In this document: piece by piece, positions 51,450 to 60,316 of the stretch | How positions within the stretch are numbered: position 1 is the stretch's first letter | How the letters are laid out: each line of letters opens with the position of its first letter | Assembly (NCBI GenBank): GCA_016717335.1 | Contig: JADKFS010000008.1 | Span: forward strand, 248,001 to 312,000 | Reading direction: 5' to 3' | DNA: 64,000 nt | From: Candidatus Ribeiella danica | Lineage (GTDB): Bacteria; Chloroflexota; Chloroflexia; Chloroflexales; Roseiflexaceae | Position numbers and translations under genes: made by a program | Notes under the pieces: model-generated | Told to the model about the DNA's origin: nothing | The model's database searches: none | The model's input: the letters and a program-made list of their open reading frames with translations, nothing else

Positions 51450-51815
51450 ATGCCAGGACGTTCACCACGAGAGCTGCGTATCCGCCGACACCTGCGCGTT
51501 CGAAAGCGCGTTGCAGGCTCCCAGGAGCGCCCGCGCCTCAGCGTCTTTCGGAGCAATATCCATATCTACGCTCAGGTGATCGACGATACGGTCGGCCGCA
51601 CGCTGGTCGCCGCCTCGACGAAGGAATCAGATCTGGCGTCGTCGCTCAAAGGCAAGACAAAGACCGAGCGGGCCAAAGCTGTCGGCGAGCTAATCGCCCA
51701 GCGGGCCAAGGCCGCCGGCATCGATAAGGTCGTCTTCGACCGTGGTGGCTTCAAGTATCACGGGCGCATCCAAGCGCTGGCCGACGCCGCGCGCGAGGGC
51801 GGACTGAGCTTTTAG
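51450..51815 (+). CDS. rplR: Ribosomal protein L18
   Basis: 121 residues. RIRRHLRVRKRVAGSQERPRLSVFRSNIHIYAQVIDD and VFDRGGFKYHGRIQALADAAREGGL are diagnostic. Binds 5S rRNA with L5. A weak AGGAG precedes the ATG. Confidence 0.96.
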   Translation: MPGRSPRELRIRRHLRVRKRVAGSQERPRLSVFRSNIHIYAQVIDDTVGRTLVAASTKESDLASSLKGKTKTERAKAVGELIAQRAKAAGIDKVVFDRGGFKYHGRIQALADAAREGGLSF

Positions 51816-51817
51816 TA

Positions 51818-51932
51818 GTCGATCGTCAGATCTCAGTAGTCCGTACCAAGAGAGACATCAAAGACTACGATGGCGTCGACTATTGACTACCGGCTACTGA
51901 TGATAACTGACTACTGACTACCGACTACTGGA
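51818..51932. repeat. Word palindrome, rplR-rpsE spacer (cagtagtcc / ggctactgatgataactgac)
   Basis: Left arm gatctcagtagtccgtacca, right arm ctgactactgactaccgact; its last word ctactgg runs straight into the GGAGGAAT Shine-Dalgarno of rpsE. Confidence 0.85.
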
Positions 51933-51938
51933 GGAATT

Positions 51939-52484
51939 GTGGCACAGAAACGTATCAACTCAGACGATCTCGAGCTTGAGGAGCGCGTCGTCCAGATCAA
52001 CCGCGTCTCTAAGGTGGTCAAGGGCGGCCGGCGCTTCAGCTTCAGCACCGTGGTGGTCGTCGGCGATGGCAAGGGCCATGTCGGAGTGGGTATGGGGAAG
52101 GCCGGCGAGGTGCCCGAGGCCATCCGCAAGGGCGTCGAGGCTGCCAAGAAGAATGTGATCCGCGTTCCGCTGATCAACACGACCATCCCGCATGATGTCG
52201 AGACAACCTTCTCGTCGTCGCGCGTGCGCCTGATCCCGGCCTCGCCCGGCACCGGCGTGATCGCCGGCCGCGGCGTGCGCCCGGTGATCGAGGCCGCGGG
52301 CATCAAGGATATTCTGAGCAAGAGCTATGGCAGCAATAACCCGGTCAATGTGGTCAAGGCCGCGTTCCAGGCGCTGACCGAGCTGACCTCGCTTGAAGAG
52401 CAGGCGCGGATGCGCGGCCTGACGCCGCACGAGCTGCACCAGCGGCGCGTTCGGCGCGAGCCCGAGGTGCAGGAGGCCTCGTGA
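51939..52484 (+). CDS. rpsE: Ribosomal protein S5
   Basis: 181 residues, GTG start at 51939 with GGAGG five bases upstream. ELEERVVQINRVSKVVKGGRRF and GVRPVIEAAGIKDILSKSYGSNNPVNVVKA are the conserved dsRNA-binding and C-terminal domains. The stop shares its last base with the rpmD ATG. Confidence 0.96.
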   Translation: MAQKRINSDDLELEERVVQINRVSKVVKGGRRFSFSTVVVVGDGKGHVGVGMGKAGEVPEAIRKGVEAAKKNVIRVPLINTTIPHDVETTFSSSRVRLIPASPGTGVIAGRGVRPVIEAAGIKDILSKSYGSNNPVNVVKAAFQALTELTSLEEQARMRGLTPHELHQRRVRREPEVQEAS

Positions 52485-52987
52485 TGGCAAAGCTACGGAT
52501 CAAATATACAAAGAGCGCGATCGGCTATAGCAAGGATCAGAAGGCGACGATCGAGTCGCTCGGCCTGCGCAAGCTGAATAGCGTGGCGATCCACAACGAT
52601 ACGCCGGCCATTCGCGGCATGGCGTTCAAGGTCCGGCATCTGGTGACGCTCGAGGAGATCGCCGGCGATGAGCCGGCGGCCCCGGCCACGCCACCCGAGC
52701 GTGCCATGATGCCGGCCCCGGCCGCGCCGACCGCCCAGGCCGACGATCTGACGATCGTCGAGGGCATTGGCCCGAAGATCGCCGGTGTGCTGCAGGCGGC
52801 CGGCATCACGACCTTCGCCCAGTTGGCGGCTGCCGATGTGGCGCAGCTGACCGAGATCGTGCAGCAGGCCGATCTGCGGCTGGCGCACCCGGAGACCTGG
52901 CCCGAACAGGCAGCGCTGGCGGCCGACGGCAAGTGGGACGAGCTGCAGAGCTTGACCAGCCAGCTGAAGGGTGGCCGACGCGTATAG
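52484..52987 (+). CDS. rpmD: Ribosomal protein L30 fused to a helix-hairpin-helix domain
   Basis: 167 residues; ordinary L30 is about 60. The first ~60 (MAKLRIKYTKSAIGYSKDQKAT ... VRHLVTLEEI) are L30. An Ala/Pro-rich linker (about 62-86) leads to DDLTIVEGIGPKIAGVLQAAGITTFAQLA and DLRLAHPETWPEQAALAADGKW, a helix-hairpin-helix domain of the type found as a free-standing or C-terminal unit in several bacterial proteins. ATG 52484 has AGGAGG eight bases upstream. The extra domain could bind rRNA or DNA; its role on the ribosome is unknown. Confidence 0.92.
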   Translation: MAKLRIKYTKSAIGYSKDQKATIESLGLRKLNSVAIHNDTPAIRGMAFKVRHLVTLEEIAGDEPAAPATPPERAMMPAPAAPTAQADDLTIVEGIGPKIAGVLQAAGITTFAQLAAADVAQLTEIVQQADLRLAHPETWPEQAALAADGKWDELQSLTSQLKGGRRV

Positions 52988-53096
52988 CCGCGCTGGCGGC
53001 TTCGCCCAAGCGCAATCGCCCCAAGTGAACGAATAGGACGCAGACGATTGAGAGGTCCGGCATATGTCTGTCGCGTCCTCGCCAGAGGATAATAGT

Positions 53097-53618
53097 ATGA
53101 AGTTACATGATCTCAAACCGGCGCCCGGATCAAACCGCGAGCGCAAACGCGTCGGTCGCGGCCATGGCTCCGGCAAGGGTAAGACATCCGGTAAAGGTAT
53201 GAACGGCCAGAAGGCGCGCTCTGGCCCGGGGCCGTACCGCACGTTCGAGGGCGGTCAGAACCGTATCGTTCGCCGCATGCCGTATCTGCGCGGCTTCAAG
53301 AACAAGTGGCGGATCGAGTACCAGGTGCTCAACGTCGGTGACTTGAACGAGCTGCCGGCGGGGCATGATCTGACAATTGAGGATCTGATCGCGTCCGGCA
53401 CCATCAACAAGAATCGCCCGCTGAAAGTGCTGGGAGAGGGCGACATCAACATTACGCTGACGGTGCACGCGCACAAGTTCAGCGGCAGCGCCCGCGCGAA
53501 GATCGAGGCTGCGGGTGGACAGGTTGTCGAGGAGCCGTGGGATGGAGAGCGCCGCAGCCGCAGCGCTGGTCCCAACCCGGCGATGCGGAACCGACAAACG
53601 ACCGACGAGGAACGCTGA
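53097..53618 (+). CDS. rplO: Ribosomal protein L15
   Basis: 173 residues. MKLHDLKPAPGSNRERKRVGRGHGSGKGKTSGKG is the classic extended N-terminus that penetrates 23S rRNA. ATG 53097 is chosen over an upstream in-frame ATG (53064) because it gives this start. AGAGG lies upstream. Last ribosomal gene before secY. Confidence 0.96.
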   Translation: MKLHDLKPAPGSNRERKRVGRGHGSGKGKTSGKGMNGQKARSGPGPYRTFEGGQNRIVRRMPYLRGFKNKWRIEYQVLNVGDLNELPAGHDLTIEDLIASGTINKNRPLKVLGEGDINITLTVHAHKFSGSARAKIEAAGGQVVEEPWDGERRSRSAGPNPAMRNRQTTDEER

Positions 53619-53690
53619 ACGCTGAGTGCTGAATGGTGAGGTAATCTCATCGCTCATCACCCATCGTTACATCGCTCATCGTTCAGAGGA
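53619..53690. repeat. Word palindrome, rplO-secY spacer (cgctgaacgctgag / cgctcatcgttcag)
   Basis: Left arm cgctgaacgctgagtgctga, right arm cgctcatcacccatcg followed by cgctcatcgttcag and AGGAG of secY. Confidence 0.85.
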
Positions 53691-53701
53691 GAACACCGCC
53701 G

Positions 53702-55054
53702 ATGCTACAGTCGGTTTTACGGGCGCTACAGCTGCCGGATCTGCGGCGACGCATCCTTTTCACGATGCTGCTGCTGCTGATCTTCCGATTGATCGCCCAT
53801 ATCCCGGTGCCGAACATCGACCCGTCGGCGCTCGCGAGCTTGCAGCAGGCGCTCTCGCAGAATCAGCTGGCCCAGCTGCTGAATATCTTCGCCGGCGGCG
53901 CACTGCAGAACCTGTCGGTCGCGGCGATGGGCGTCTACCCCTACATCACCGCCCAGATTATTGTTCAGCTCCTAACGCCGCTCATCCCGGCGCTCGAAGA
54001 GATGACCAAAGAGGGCGAGCAGGGGCGCATGAAGATCAACCGGATCACCTTCTGGGCGACGGTGCCGATGGCCTACCTGCAAGCCTATGGCCAGACGCTG
54101 ACGATCGTTCGCGGCGTGTCGACTGGAGCCAGCGTGTTCCGCACGCCGTTCGATCTCTTTAACAATTTCTTCCCGACCTTTACGATCATCACCGCGATGG
54201 TCGCGGGCACGCTGCTGCTGGTGTGGCTGGGCGAGCAGATCCAGGAGCGCGGCATCGGCAACGGCATCTCGGTGATCATCTTCGCCGGCATCGTCTCGCG
54301 CCTGCCGTCGTTGATCAGCCAGGCCTTCACGACCAGCTCGGTCGGCGATGTCAATACGATCCTCGGACTGATCACCTTCCTGGTGATCGGCCTGTTTACG
54401 ATCGTCGGCATCGTGCTGGTGCAGGAGGGGCAGCGACGCATCCCGGTGCAGTATGCCAAGCGGGTGCGCGGCAACCGTGTGTACGGCGGACAAAGCAGCC
54501 ACATCCCGCTGAAGGTCAATATGTCGGGGATGATCCCGCTGATCTTCGCACAGAGCATCATCATCTTCCCGGGCACGATCGCGTCGTACGGCTGCCCCGA
54601 GCAGGTCGCCCCCGAGGGCGCGACTGTGCTCAAGCAGGTTGCGTGCTTTACCTACCAGACTTTCAGCCCTCAGTACGGCCGCGGCACACTGATCTACTCG
54701 CTGCTGCTGTTCTTGCTGGTGGTCGGCTTCACCTACTTCTATACGATGGTGATCTTCAACCAGCAGAATATCCCGGACTCGCTGCAGCGGAATGGTGGTT
54801 TCATCCCGGGCATCCGGCCCGGCAAGCGCACCGAGGAGTATCTTACCAAGGTGGTCTACCGGATCACGCTGGTCGGCGCCTTCTTCCTGGGGCTTGTCGC
54901 CGTTCTGCCGTTCCTGACACAGCAGGTGACCGGAGTGCAGATCGGACTGAGCGCGACGGCGCTGCTGATCGTCGTCGGTGTGGCAGTCGACACGATGCGG
55001 CAGCTCGAGGCGCAGCTGGTGATGCGCAACTACGAGGGGTTTATCAACCGCTAG
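53702..55054 (+). CDS. secY: Preprotein translocase subunit SecY
   Basis: 450 residues, ten hydrophobic helices. Forms the protein-conducting channel with SecE/SecG. N-terminal RILFTMLLLLIFRLIAHIPVPNID (plug side), GNGISVIIFAGIVSRLP and the cytoplasmic loop FIPGIRPGKRTEEYLTKV are conserved. AGAGGAG precedes the ATG. Position after rplO is universal for the spc operon. Confidence 0.97.
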   Translation: MLQSVLRALQLPDLRRRILFTMLLLLIFRLIAHIPVPNIDPSALASLQQALSQNQLAQLLNIFAGGALQNLSVAAMGVYPYITAQIIVQLLTPLIPALEEMTKEGEQGRMKINRITFWATVPMAYLQAYGQTLTIVRGVSTGASVFRTPFDLFNNFFPTFTIITAMVAGTLLLVWLGEQIQERGIGNGISVIIFAGIVSRLPSLISQAFTTSSVGDVNTILGLITFLVIGLFTIVGIVLVQEGQRRIPVQYAKRVRGNRVYGGQSSHIPLKVNMSGMIPLIFAQSIIIFPGTIASYGCPEQVAPEGATVLKQVACFTYQTFSPQYGRGTLIYSLLLFLLVVGFTYFYTMVIFNQQNIPDSLQRNGGFIPGIRPGKRTEEYLTKVVYRITLVGAFFLGLVAVLPFLTQQVTGVQIGLSATALLIVVGVAVDTMRQLEAQLVMRNYEGFINR

Positions 55055-55150
55055 CGCGGTATCACACAGCCACGGAGGATGGCGAGATCACAACGAAGGG
55101 GCCTACAGCATTCGTCTCTCTGATCTCAGTGTTCTCTGTGGCTGAGCAAG
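55055..55150. repeat. Word palindrome, secY-adk spacer (cacagccacgga / tctctgtggctgag)
   Basis: Left arm tcacacagccacggaggatg and gagatcacaa, right arm tgatctcagtgttctctgtg followed by gctgag. Confidence 0.75.
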
Positions 55151-55208
55151 GGGCGGGAAGACCAGCGGCGCAGCCTGGTTGCTCAACGACGAGCGGAGAG
55201 AACACGGC

Positions 55209-55874
55209 ATGGATGTCATTTTACTAGGCGCTCCTGGCGCCGGCAAGGGCACGCAGGCGCAGTTCCTCGAAGAGCACACCGGCCTGGTGCATGTGGCGAG
55301 CGGCGACCTGTTTCGCGCAGCACTGCGCCGTGGCACCGAACTAGGGATGCTGGCAAAGTCGTATATGGATCGCGGCGAGTTGGTGCCCGACGAGGTCGTG
55401 ATCAGGATGATCATCGAGCGGATCAGCCAGTCGGACTGCGCAAGCGGCGTGATTTTCGACGGCTTCCCGCGCACCAGAGATCAGGCCAGCGCACTCGGGC
55501 AAGAGCTGGTCGAACATAATCGCAAGATCGACTACGTACTCTACCTGCGGGTGCCCGACGACGTGCTGCTCCGGCGGATCGCCGGTCGCCAAACTTGCAA
55601 AACCTGCGGGTATATCTATAATATATACTATTTCCCGTCTAAACGGCCGGATGTCTGCGATCACTGCGGCGGGAAGCTGTACCAGCGAAGCGACGACACG
55701 ATGGAGACAGCCAGGCATCGCCTGCAGGTCTACTTCGCGCAGACGCGGCCGCTGATCGAATACTATCGTGAGCAGGGCAGCCTGATCGAAATTGATGGCC
55801 AGCGCGAGATCTCGTTGGTCACCGAGTCCATGACACGAGCGCTGGGTATCAATGGCAGTAACGCTAAAAAATAG
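55209..55874 (+). CDS. adk: Adenylate kinase (zinc-lid type)
   Basis: 221 residues. P-loop GAPGAGKGTQAQFL, AMP-binding SGDLFRAALRRGTELG and FDGFPRTRDQA. The lid contains CKTC and CDHC, a structural zinc site. ATG 55209 is chosen (GGAGA upstream) over the ATG at 55179. The end overlaps map by 23 bp. Function: ATP + AMP to 2 ADP. Confidence 0.96.
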   Translation: MDVILLGAPGAGKGTQAQFLEEHTGLVHVASGDLFRAALRRGTELGMLAKSYMDRGELVPDEVVIRMIIERISQSDCASGVIFDGFPRTRDQASALGQELVEHNRKIDYVLYLRVPDDVLLRRIAGRQTCKTCGYIYNIYYFPSKRPDVCDHCGGKLYQRSDDTMETARHRLQVYFAQTRPLIEYYREQGSLIEIDGQREISLVTESMTRALGINGSNAKK

Positions 55875-56622
55875 ATCTGAGCTTGAGCTGATGCGCCGGG
55901 CCGGGCGCATTGTCGGCGAGTGCCACATGCTGCTGCGCGATGCCGTACGGCCGGGAGTGACGACCGGGCAGCTCAACACGCTGGTGCACAACTATATCGT
56001 CAAGCAGGGCGGCGTACCCTCGTTCCTGGGCTACCCTGGGCCGACCCCCTACCCGGCGGCGACGTGCATCTCGGTCAACGATGAGATCGTCCACGGCATC
56101 CCAGGGCCGCGCGTGCTGCGCGAGGGCGATCTCGTCAGCGTGGATATCGGCGTGATCTGGCAGGGCTACCACGGCGACTCGGCCTGGAGCTACCCGGTCG
56201 GGCGTGTTGCAAAGGCAACCCAGGATCTGCTCGACGTGACCGAGCAGACGCTCTACCACGCGCTCGAGTTCGCGCGCGCGGGCGCCAGGCTGAGCGATCT
56301 ATCGCACGCCATCCAGAGCTACGCCGAGTCGCGCGGCTATGGCGTCGTCCGCAAGTATATTAGCCACGGCGTCGGGCGATCGCTGCACGAGGACCCGCAG
56401 ATCAGGAACTACGGGCCGCCCGGCAAGGGGCTGCTGCTCCGGCCAGGCATGACATTCGCGATCGAGCCGATGATCACGCAAGGCGGCTACGAGACGCGCG
56501 AACTCGACGACGGATGGACGGTGGTGACGGCCGACAGGAGTCTGGCGGCACATTTCGAGCATACGATTGCCATTACCGAAAACGGTGGGCCAGAGATTTT
56601 GACCCGGCAGGAGTCGCATTAA
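55852..56622 (+). CDS. map: Methionine aminopeptidase type I
   Basis: 256 residues. Removes N-terminal Met from nascent proteins. Metal ligands are visible in SVDIGVIWQGYHGDSAW (two Asp), GVGRSLHEDPQI (His), FAIEPM (Glu) and EHTIAIT (Glu). Starts inside adk (23-bp overlap), so translation is probably coupled; infA follows nine bases after the stop. Confidence 0.96.
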   Translation: MAVTLKNRSELELMRRAGRIVGECHMLLRDAVRPGVTTGQLNTLVHNYIVKQGGVPSFLGYPGPTPYPAATCISVNDEIVHGIPGPRVLREGDLVSVDIGVIWQGYHGDSAWSYPVGRVAKATQDLLDVTEQTLYHALEFARAGARLSDLSHAIQSYAESRGYGVVRKYISHGVGRSLHEDPQIRNYGPPGKGLLLRPGMTFAIEPMITQGGYETRELDDGWTVVTADRSLAAHFEHTIAITENGGPEILTRQESH

Positions 56623-56631
56623 AGGAGCTGT

Positions 56632-56853
56632 ATGTCGAAGAAGAAGGACGCAATCGAGATGGAGGGGACGATCACGGAGCCACTGCCAAATGCAATGTTT
56701 CGCGTGCAGCTGGAAAATGGTCATGAGGTGCTGGCGCATATTTCGGGGCGGATGCGCATGAACTACATCCGCATTCTCAAGGGCGATCGGGTGCTGGTCG
56801 AGCTCTCGCCCTACGATCTGACGCGCGGGCGAATCACGTATCGCTATCGATAA
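56632..56853 (+). CDS. infA: Translation initiation factor IF-1
   Basis: 73 residues, full length OB-fold. EMEGTITEPLPNAMFRVQLENGHEVLAHISG and KGDRVLVELSPYDLTRGRITYRYR are almost universal IF-1 sequence. AAAGGAG precedes the ATG. Confidence 0.97.
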   Translation: MSKKKDAIEMEGTITEPLPNAMFRVQLENGHEVLAHISGRMRMNYIRILKGDRVLVELSPYDLTRGRITYRYR

Positions 56854-56975
56854 GCGGCGGTAAGAGTAAAAAGGCTGCCCGCCAATAGAGGGTGGGGCGG
56901 TATCTATGTGTGTTTGCACCACCTTGTTCTAGATAACGCCGCGGGCCTGGCCCGCCGTCACAATGAGGAGCAGTT

Positions 56976-57092
56976 ATGAAGGTCCATGCGTCGGTCAAAC
57001 CGCGCTGTGAATACTGCCGGGTGATCAAGCGCAAAGGCGTCATCCGTGTCATTTGCAGCCGCCAGCCACGCCACAAGCAGCGGCAAGGATAG
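56976..57092 (+). CDS. rpmJ: Ribosomal protein L36 (zinc form)
   Basis: 38 residues. MKVHASVKPRCEYCRVIKRK with Cys11, Cys14, Cys27 and His33 forming the zinc ribbon, ending PRHKQRQG. GAGGAG lies five bases before the ATG. Placed between infA and rpsM as in most bacteria. Confidence 0.95.
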   Translation: MKVHASVKPRCEYCRVIKRKGVIRVICSRQPRHKQRQG

Positions 57093-57103
57093 CAGGAGAA
57101 GGC

Positions 57104-57170
57104 CGAACGATGGAGGCTGCAGCGATTGGGCGCGCTTCATCGCTCAGCATTCATTCTTCATCGTTGTAAA
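57104..57170. repeat. Word palindrome, rpmJ-rpsM spacer (cgaacgatgga / cattcttcatcgttg)
   Basis: Left arm cgaacgatggaggctgcagc, right arm cgctcagcattcattcttca followed by tcgttg; pairing is weaker than elsewhere. Confidence 0.6.
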
Positions 57171-57182
57171 GGGGAGACTCAG

Positions 57183-57566
57183 ATGGCTCGTATCGCCGGG
57201 GTAGATATCCCGCGGAACAAGAAGATCGAAGTGGCGATCCGTTATATCTATGGTATCGGCGCTTCGAACGGCATGGTGATCCTTCAGAAGGCCAGCGTCA
57301 ACCCGACCACACGGGTGCGCGACCTGACGGAGGAGGAGGTCGGCCGCATCCGCGAGGTTGTGGACCGCGAGTACCGCGTCGAGGGCGACCTGCGCCGCGA
57401 GGTGCAGTTGAACATCAAGCGCCTGATGGACATCGCATGCTACCGCGGGCTGCGCCATCGCAAAGGCATGCCGGTGCGCGGCCAGCGCACCCGCACGAAC
57501 GCGCGCACGCGCCGCGGCCGCAAGGGCCAGGCGATCGGCATCAAGAAGAAGACGCTGAAGAAGTAA
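57183..57566 (+). CDS. rpsM: Ribosomal protein S13
   Basis: 127 residues. MARIAGVDIPRNKKIEVAI, the helix-two-turn-helix segment, and GQRTRTNARTRRGRKGQ are diagnostic; the basic tail reaches the P-site tRNA. GGGGAG precedes ATG 57183. Opens the alpha group. Confidence 0.96.
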   Translation: MARIAGVDIPRNKKIEVAIRYIYGIGASNGMVILQKASVNPTTRVRDLTEEEVGRIREVVDREYRVEGDLRREVQLNIKRLMDIACYRGLRHRKGMPVRGQRTRTNARTRRGRKGQAIGIKKKTLKK

Positions 57567-57569
57567 CTA

Positions 57570-57668
57570 TTCTAGTAGTCGGTACGCAGTAGTTCGATAT
57601 CAGTCGCACTGCACATCGTTGTGACTACTGACTACTGGCTACTGGCTACTGACTACTGACTACTGGAG
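57570..57668. repeat. Word palindrome, rpsM-rpsK spacer (agtagtcggtac / ctactgactactgg)
   Basis: Left arm agtagtcggtacgcagtagt, right arm tgactactgactactggcta with five further words; its last ctactgg merges with the GGAGGAAT Shine-Dalgarno of rpsK, as at rpsE. Confidence 0.88.
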
Positions 57669-57673
57669 GAATA

Positions 57674-58096
57674 ATGGCGAAGCAACAGACGAAAGCCGGG
57701 GCAGCAGCAGCGGCCAAGCGTCAGCGCGGCAAGCGCCGCGAGCGGAAGAATGTGCCGCGCGGCCAGGCGCATATCCAGAGCACATTCAACAACACCATTG
57801 TGACGATCACCGACCCTTCAGGCAATGTCGTCTGCTGGTCGAGCGCCGGGCAGAACGGGTTCAAGGGCTCGCGCAAGAGCACCCCGTACGCCGCGCAGAT
57901 TACGGCCGAGATCGCGGCGCGGAAGGCGCTGGAGAATGGTATGCGCACGCTCGAGGTGTTCGTGAAGGGGCCGGGCGCGGGCCGCGAGGCCGCGATCCGC
58001 TCGCTGCAGTCGAACGGCCTGCAAGTCTCTGCGATCACCGATGTGACGCCGATCCCGCACAACGGATGCCGCCCGCCCAAACGCCGGCGTGTCTAA
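57674..58096 (+). CDS. rpsK: Ribosomal protein S11
   Basis: 140 residues. GQAHIQSTFNNTIVTITDPSG, the RKSTPYAAQ loop and the ending PHNGCRPPKRRRV are invariant features of the platform protein. A Lys/Arg/Ala-rich N-terminal extension of about 25 residues precedes the fold. Confidence 0.97.
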   Translation: MAKQQTKAGAAAAAKRQRGKRRERKNVPRGQAHIQSTFNNTIVTITDPSGNVVCWSSAGQNGFKGSRKSTPYAAQITAEIAARKALENGMRTLEVFVKGPGAGREAAIRSLQSNGLQVSAITDVTPIPHNGCRPPKRRRV

Positions 58097-58116
58097 GAGG
58101 AGGGTTTAAGAAACTC

Positions 58117-58737
58117 ATGGCTCGTTATCGTGGACCCGTAGGGAAAATCAGCCGCCGGCTCGGCATCGGTATCACCGAGAAGGGCCAGCGTATCCTGAAC
58201 AAGCGCTCCTTTCCGCCCGGGCAGCATGGGCCAAGTGCCCGACGCCGGCAGGTGTCGGACTATGGTCTGCAGCTGCTCGAGAAGCAGAAGGCGCGCTATA
58301 TGTACGGCGTGCTCGAGCGCCAGTTCCAGCGCATCTTCGAGAAGGCACAGCGCTACCCGGGCGAGACCGGGGCGTACCTGTTCATTCTGCTGGAGCGCCG
58401 GCTCGACAACGTCGTGTATCGCCTTGGGCTTGGGGCGACCCGCCAGCAGGCGCGTCAGCTCGTGAACCACGGCCATATCACGGTGAACGGTCGCAAGACC
58501 AACATCCCGTCCTTCACGGTGAAGGTCGGCGATAAGATTGCCGTGCGGCCGGAGAGCCGCCGCCTACCCTATTTCAAGAACTTGGTAGACAGCGGCGACC
58601 TCAACCGACGTAGTTCGCCGGACTGGCTTCGGTTCAACGCGGCCGATCTGGCGGGCGAGGTTATGGCGATGCCACGCCGCGAGGATGCCGAGCCAGATAT
58701 CAACGAGCAGCTGATCGTTGAGTATTACAGCCGCTAA
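58117..58737 (+). CDS. rpsD: Ribosomal protein S4
   Basis: 206 residues, the zinc-free form (no CxxC near the N-terminus). MARYRGPVGKISRRLGIG, SDYGLQLLEKQKAR and RLDNVVYRLGLGATRQQARQLVNHGHI match the family. Nucleates 16S rRNA folding; in E. coli represses the alpha operon. ATG 58117 chosen for the family N-terminus. Confidence 0.96.
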   Translation: MARYRGPVGKISRRLGIGITEKGQRILNKRSFPPGQHGPSARRRQVSDYGLQLLEKQKARYMYGVLERQFQRIFEKAQRYPGETGAYLFILLERRLDNVVYRLGLGATRQQARQLVNHGHITVNGRKTNIPSFTVKVGDKIAVRPESRRLPYFKNLVDSGDLNRRSSPDWLRFNAADLAGEVMAMPRREDAEPDINEQLIVEYYSR

Positions 58738-58816
58738 GAATTGCAGATTGCAGATTGCAGATTGCAGGTTGGGATACTTCTTCTCAATCTACAAGCTACA
58801 ATCTGCAATCTGAAAT
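58738..58816. repeat. Word palindrome, rpsD-rpoA spacer (cagattgcagattg / caatctgcaatctg)
   Basis: cagattgcagattg at 58744-58757 is the exact reverse complement of caatctgcaatctg at 58799-58812. The clearest case in the window. Confidence 0.95.
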
Positions 58817-58835
58817 GTATAGAGGAGGGCGATCC

Positions 58836-59807
58836 GTGCTAGACATCGCCATGCCCAAAATCGAGGTCGTGCAGGCGGCTGAAAACTATGGACGTTTCAA
58901 AATTGAGCCGCTTGATCCGGGCTATGGACATACGCTGGGGAACGCGCTGCGGCGGGTGCTGCTGTCGTCGATCCCCGGATCTGCGATCACGAAGATAAAA
59001 ATAGATGGTGTGTATCACGAGTTCTCGACGATGCCTGGCGTCAAAGAAGATGTGACCGAGATTGTCCTGAATATCAAGGGCATCCGGCTGCGCTCATACG
59101 CCGAGCGGCCCGTTAAGGTGCTGCTGACCAAGCAGGGCGCCGGGATCGTGCGTGCCAGCGATATTGATACGCCCAGCAACGTCGAGCTGGTCAATCCGAA
59201 CCATTACATCTGCACACTCGACTCCGACGACGCGCATCTCGAGATCGAGATGACGGTCGAGCGCGGCCGCAGCTACTTGCCGGCCGACCAGCGCGACGCG
59301 CTGCCGATCGGCGAGATCCCGGTCGACGCGATCTTTACGCCGGTCCCCAAGGTGAACTACGTCGTCGAGAATACTCGCGTGCAGCAGGCGACCGACTTCG
59401 ACCGGCTGCTGATCGAGATCTGGACCGATGGGACGATCAAGGCCGGCGATGCGCTTAGCCACGCGGCGCAGGTGCTCGTCCAGTACTCCCAGACGATCGC
59501 CAGCTTCAACCAGCTGACGATGGACGCGGATATGCCCAAGGCGCCCGATGGCCTGGCGATCCCGGCCGATATCTACGATACGCCCATCGAAGAGCTAGAC
59601 CTATCGACGCGCACGTATAACTGTCTGAAGCGCGCGGATATCACCAAGGTGGGCCAGGTGCTGGAGATGGACGAGAAGGCGCTGCTGTCGGTGCGCAACC
59701 TGGGCCAGAAATCGATGGAGGAGATCCGCGACAAGCTGATCGAGCGCGGCTACATCCCACGCGCCAACGTGCTCCAGGCGAGCAACGGCAGCGAGTTTGG
59801 GGAGTAG
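58836..59807 (+). CDS. rpoA: RNA polymerase alpha subunit
   Basis: 323 residues, GTG start at 58836 with AGGAGG eight bases upstream. Alpha-NTD motif YGHTLGNALRRVLLSSIPG (assembly) and alpha-CTD YNCLKRADITKVGQVLEMDEKALLSVRNLG (UP-element and activator contacts) are intact. Codons upstream of the GTG only translate the palindrome. Confidence 0.97.
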   Translation: MLDIAMPKIEVVQAAENYGRFKIEPLDPGYGHTLGNALRRVLLSSIPGSAITKIKIDGVYHEFSTMPGVKEDVTEIVLNIKGIRLRSYAERPVKVLLTKQGAGIVRASDIDTPSNVELVNPNHYICTLDSDDAHLEIEMTVERGRSYLPADQRDALPIGEIPVDAIFTPVPKVNYVVENTRVQQATDFDRLLIEIWTDGTIKAGDALSHAAQVLVQYSQTIASFNQLTMDADMPKAPDGLAIPADIYDTPIEELDLSTRTYNCLKRADITKVGQVLEMDEKALLSVRNLGQKSMEEIRDKLIERGYIPRANVLQASNGSEFGE

Positions 59808-59892
59808 AGGTCGAGAGAGACGAGACGATCGCTGGGGACGGTAGCACCGATTGCGCGCTCCCCAGCGCTTATCCCCGAATGAGGATAGAACA

Positions 59893-60243
59893 ATGCGACA
59901 CCAGAAAGTCGGGCGCAAGCTCGGGCGCTCGCAGGAGCACCGCAAGGCCCTAATCCGGAATCTGATGATCTCGCTGATCGAGCACCGCAAGATCCAGACG
60001 ACGATCGCGAAGGCGAAGACCGTCCAGCCCGAGATCGAGCACCTGCTGGCGCTGGCCCGCGAAGACACGCCGCACGCGCGGCAGATTGCGCTCTCGCGAC
60101 TGAACAGCAAGCAGGCGATGCGCCAGCTGTTCGCGTTCGCGCCGGAGCAGTACGCCGGCCGGAACGGCGGCTTCACGCGGATCACAAAGCTTGGCCCACG
60201 CCAGGGCGACGCGGCCGAGATGGTCGTGCTGGAGCTGTTGTAG
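59893..60243 (+). CDS. rplQ: Ribosomal protein L17
   Basis: 116 residues. MRHQKVGRKLGRSQEHRKALIRNL and the middle IQTTIAKAKTVQPEIEHL are the family signature; ends RQGDAAEMVVLELL. GAGGATAG precedes the ATG. End of the alpha group in many bacteria. Confidence 0.96.
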   Translation: MRHQKVGRKLGRSQEHRKALIRNLMISLIEHRKIQTTIAKAKTVQPEIEHLLALAREDTPHARQIALSRLNSKQAMRQLFAFAPEQYAGRNGGFTRITKLGPRQGDAAEMVVLELL

Positions 60244-60312
60244 TTTTGAGCTCTACGTTTTGAGTTTTGAATTGCCAGAACTCAAAACTCAAGACTCAAA
60301 ACCTAGAACTCC
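60244..60312. repeat. Word palindrome, rplQ-truA spacer (gttttgagttttga / ctcaaaactcaaga)
   Basis: Left arm cgttttgagttttgaattgc, right arm gaactcaaaactcaagactc. It occupies nearly the whole 73-bp gap. Confidence 0.9.
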
Positions 60313-60316
60313 GAAA

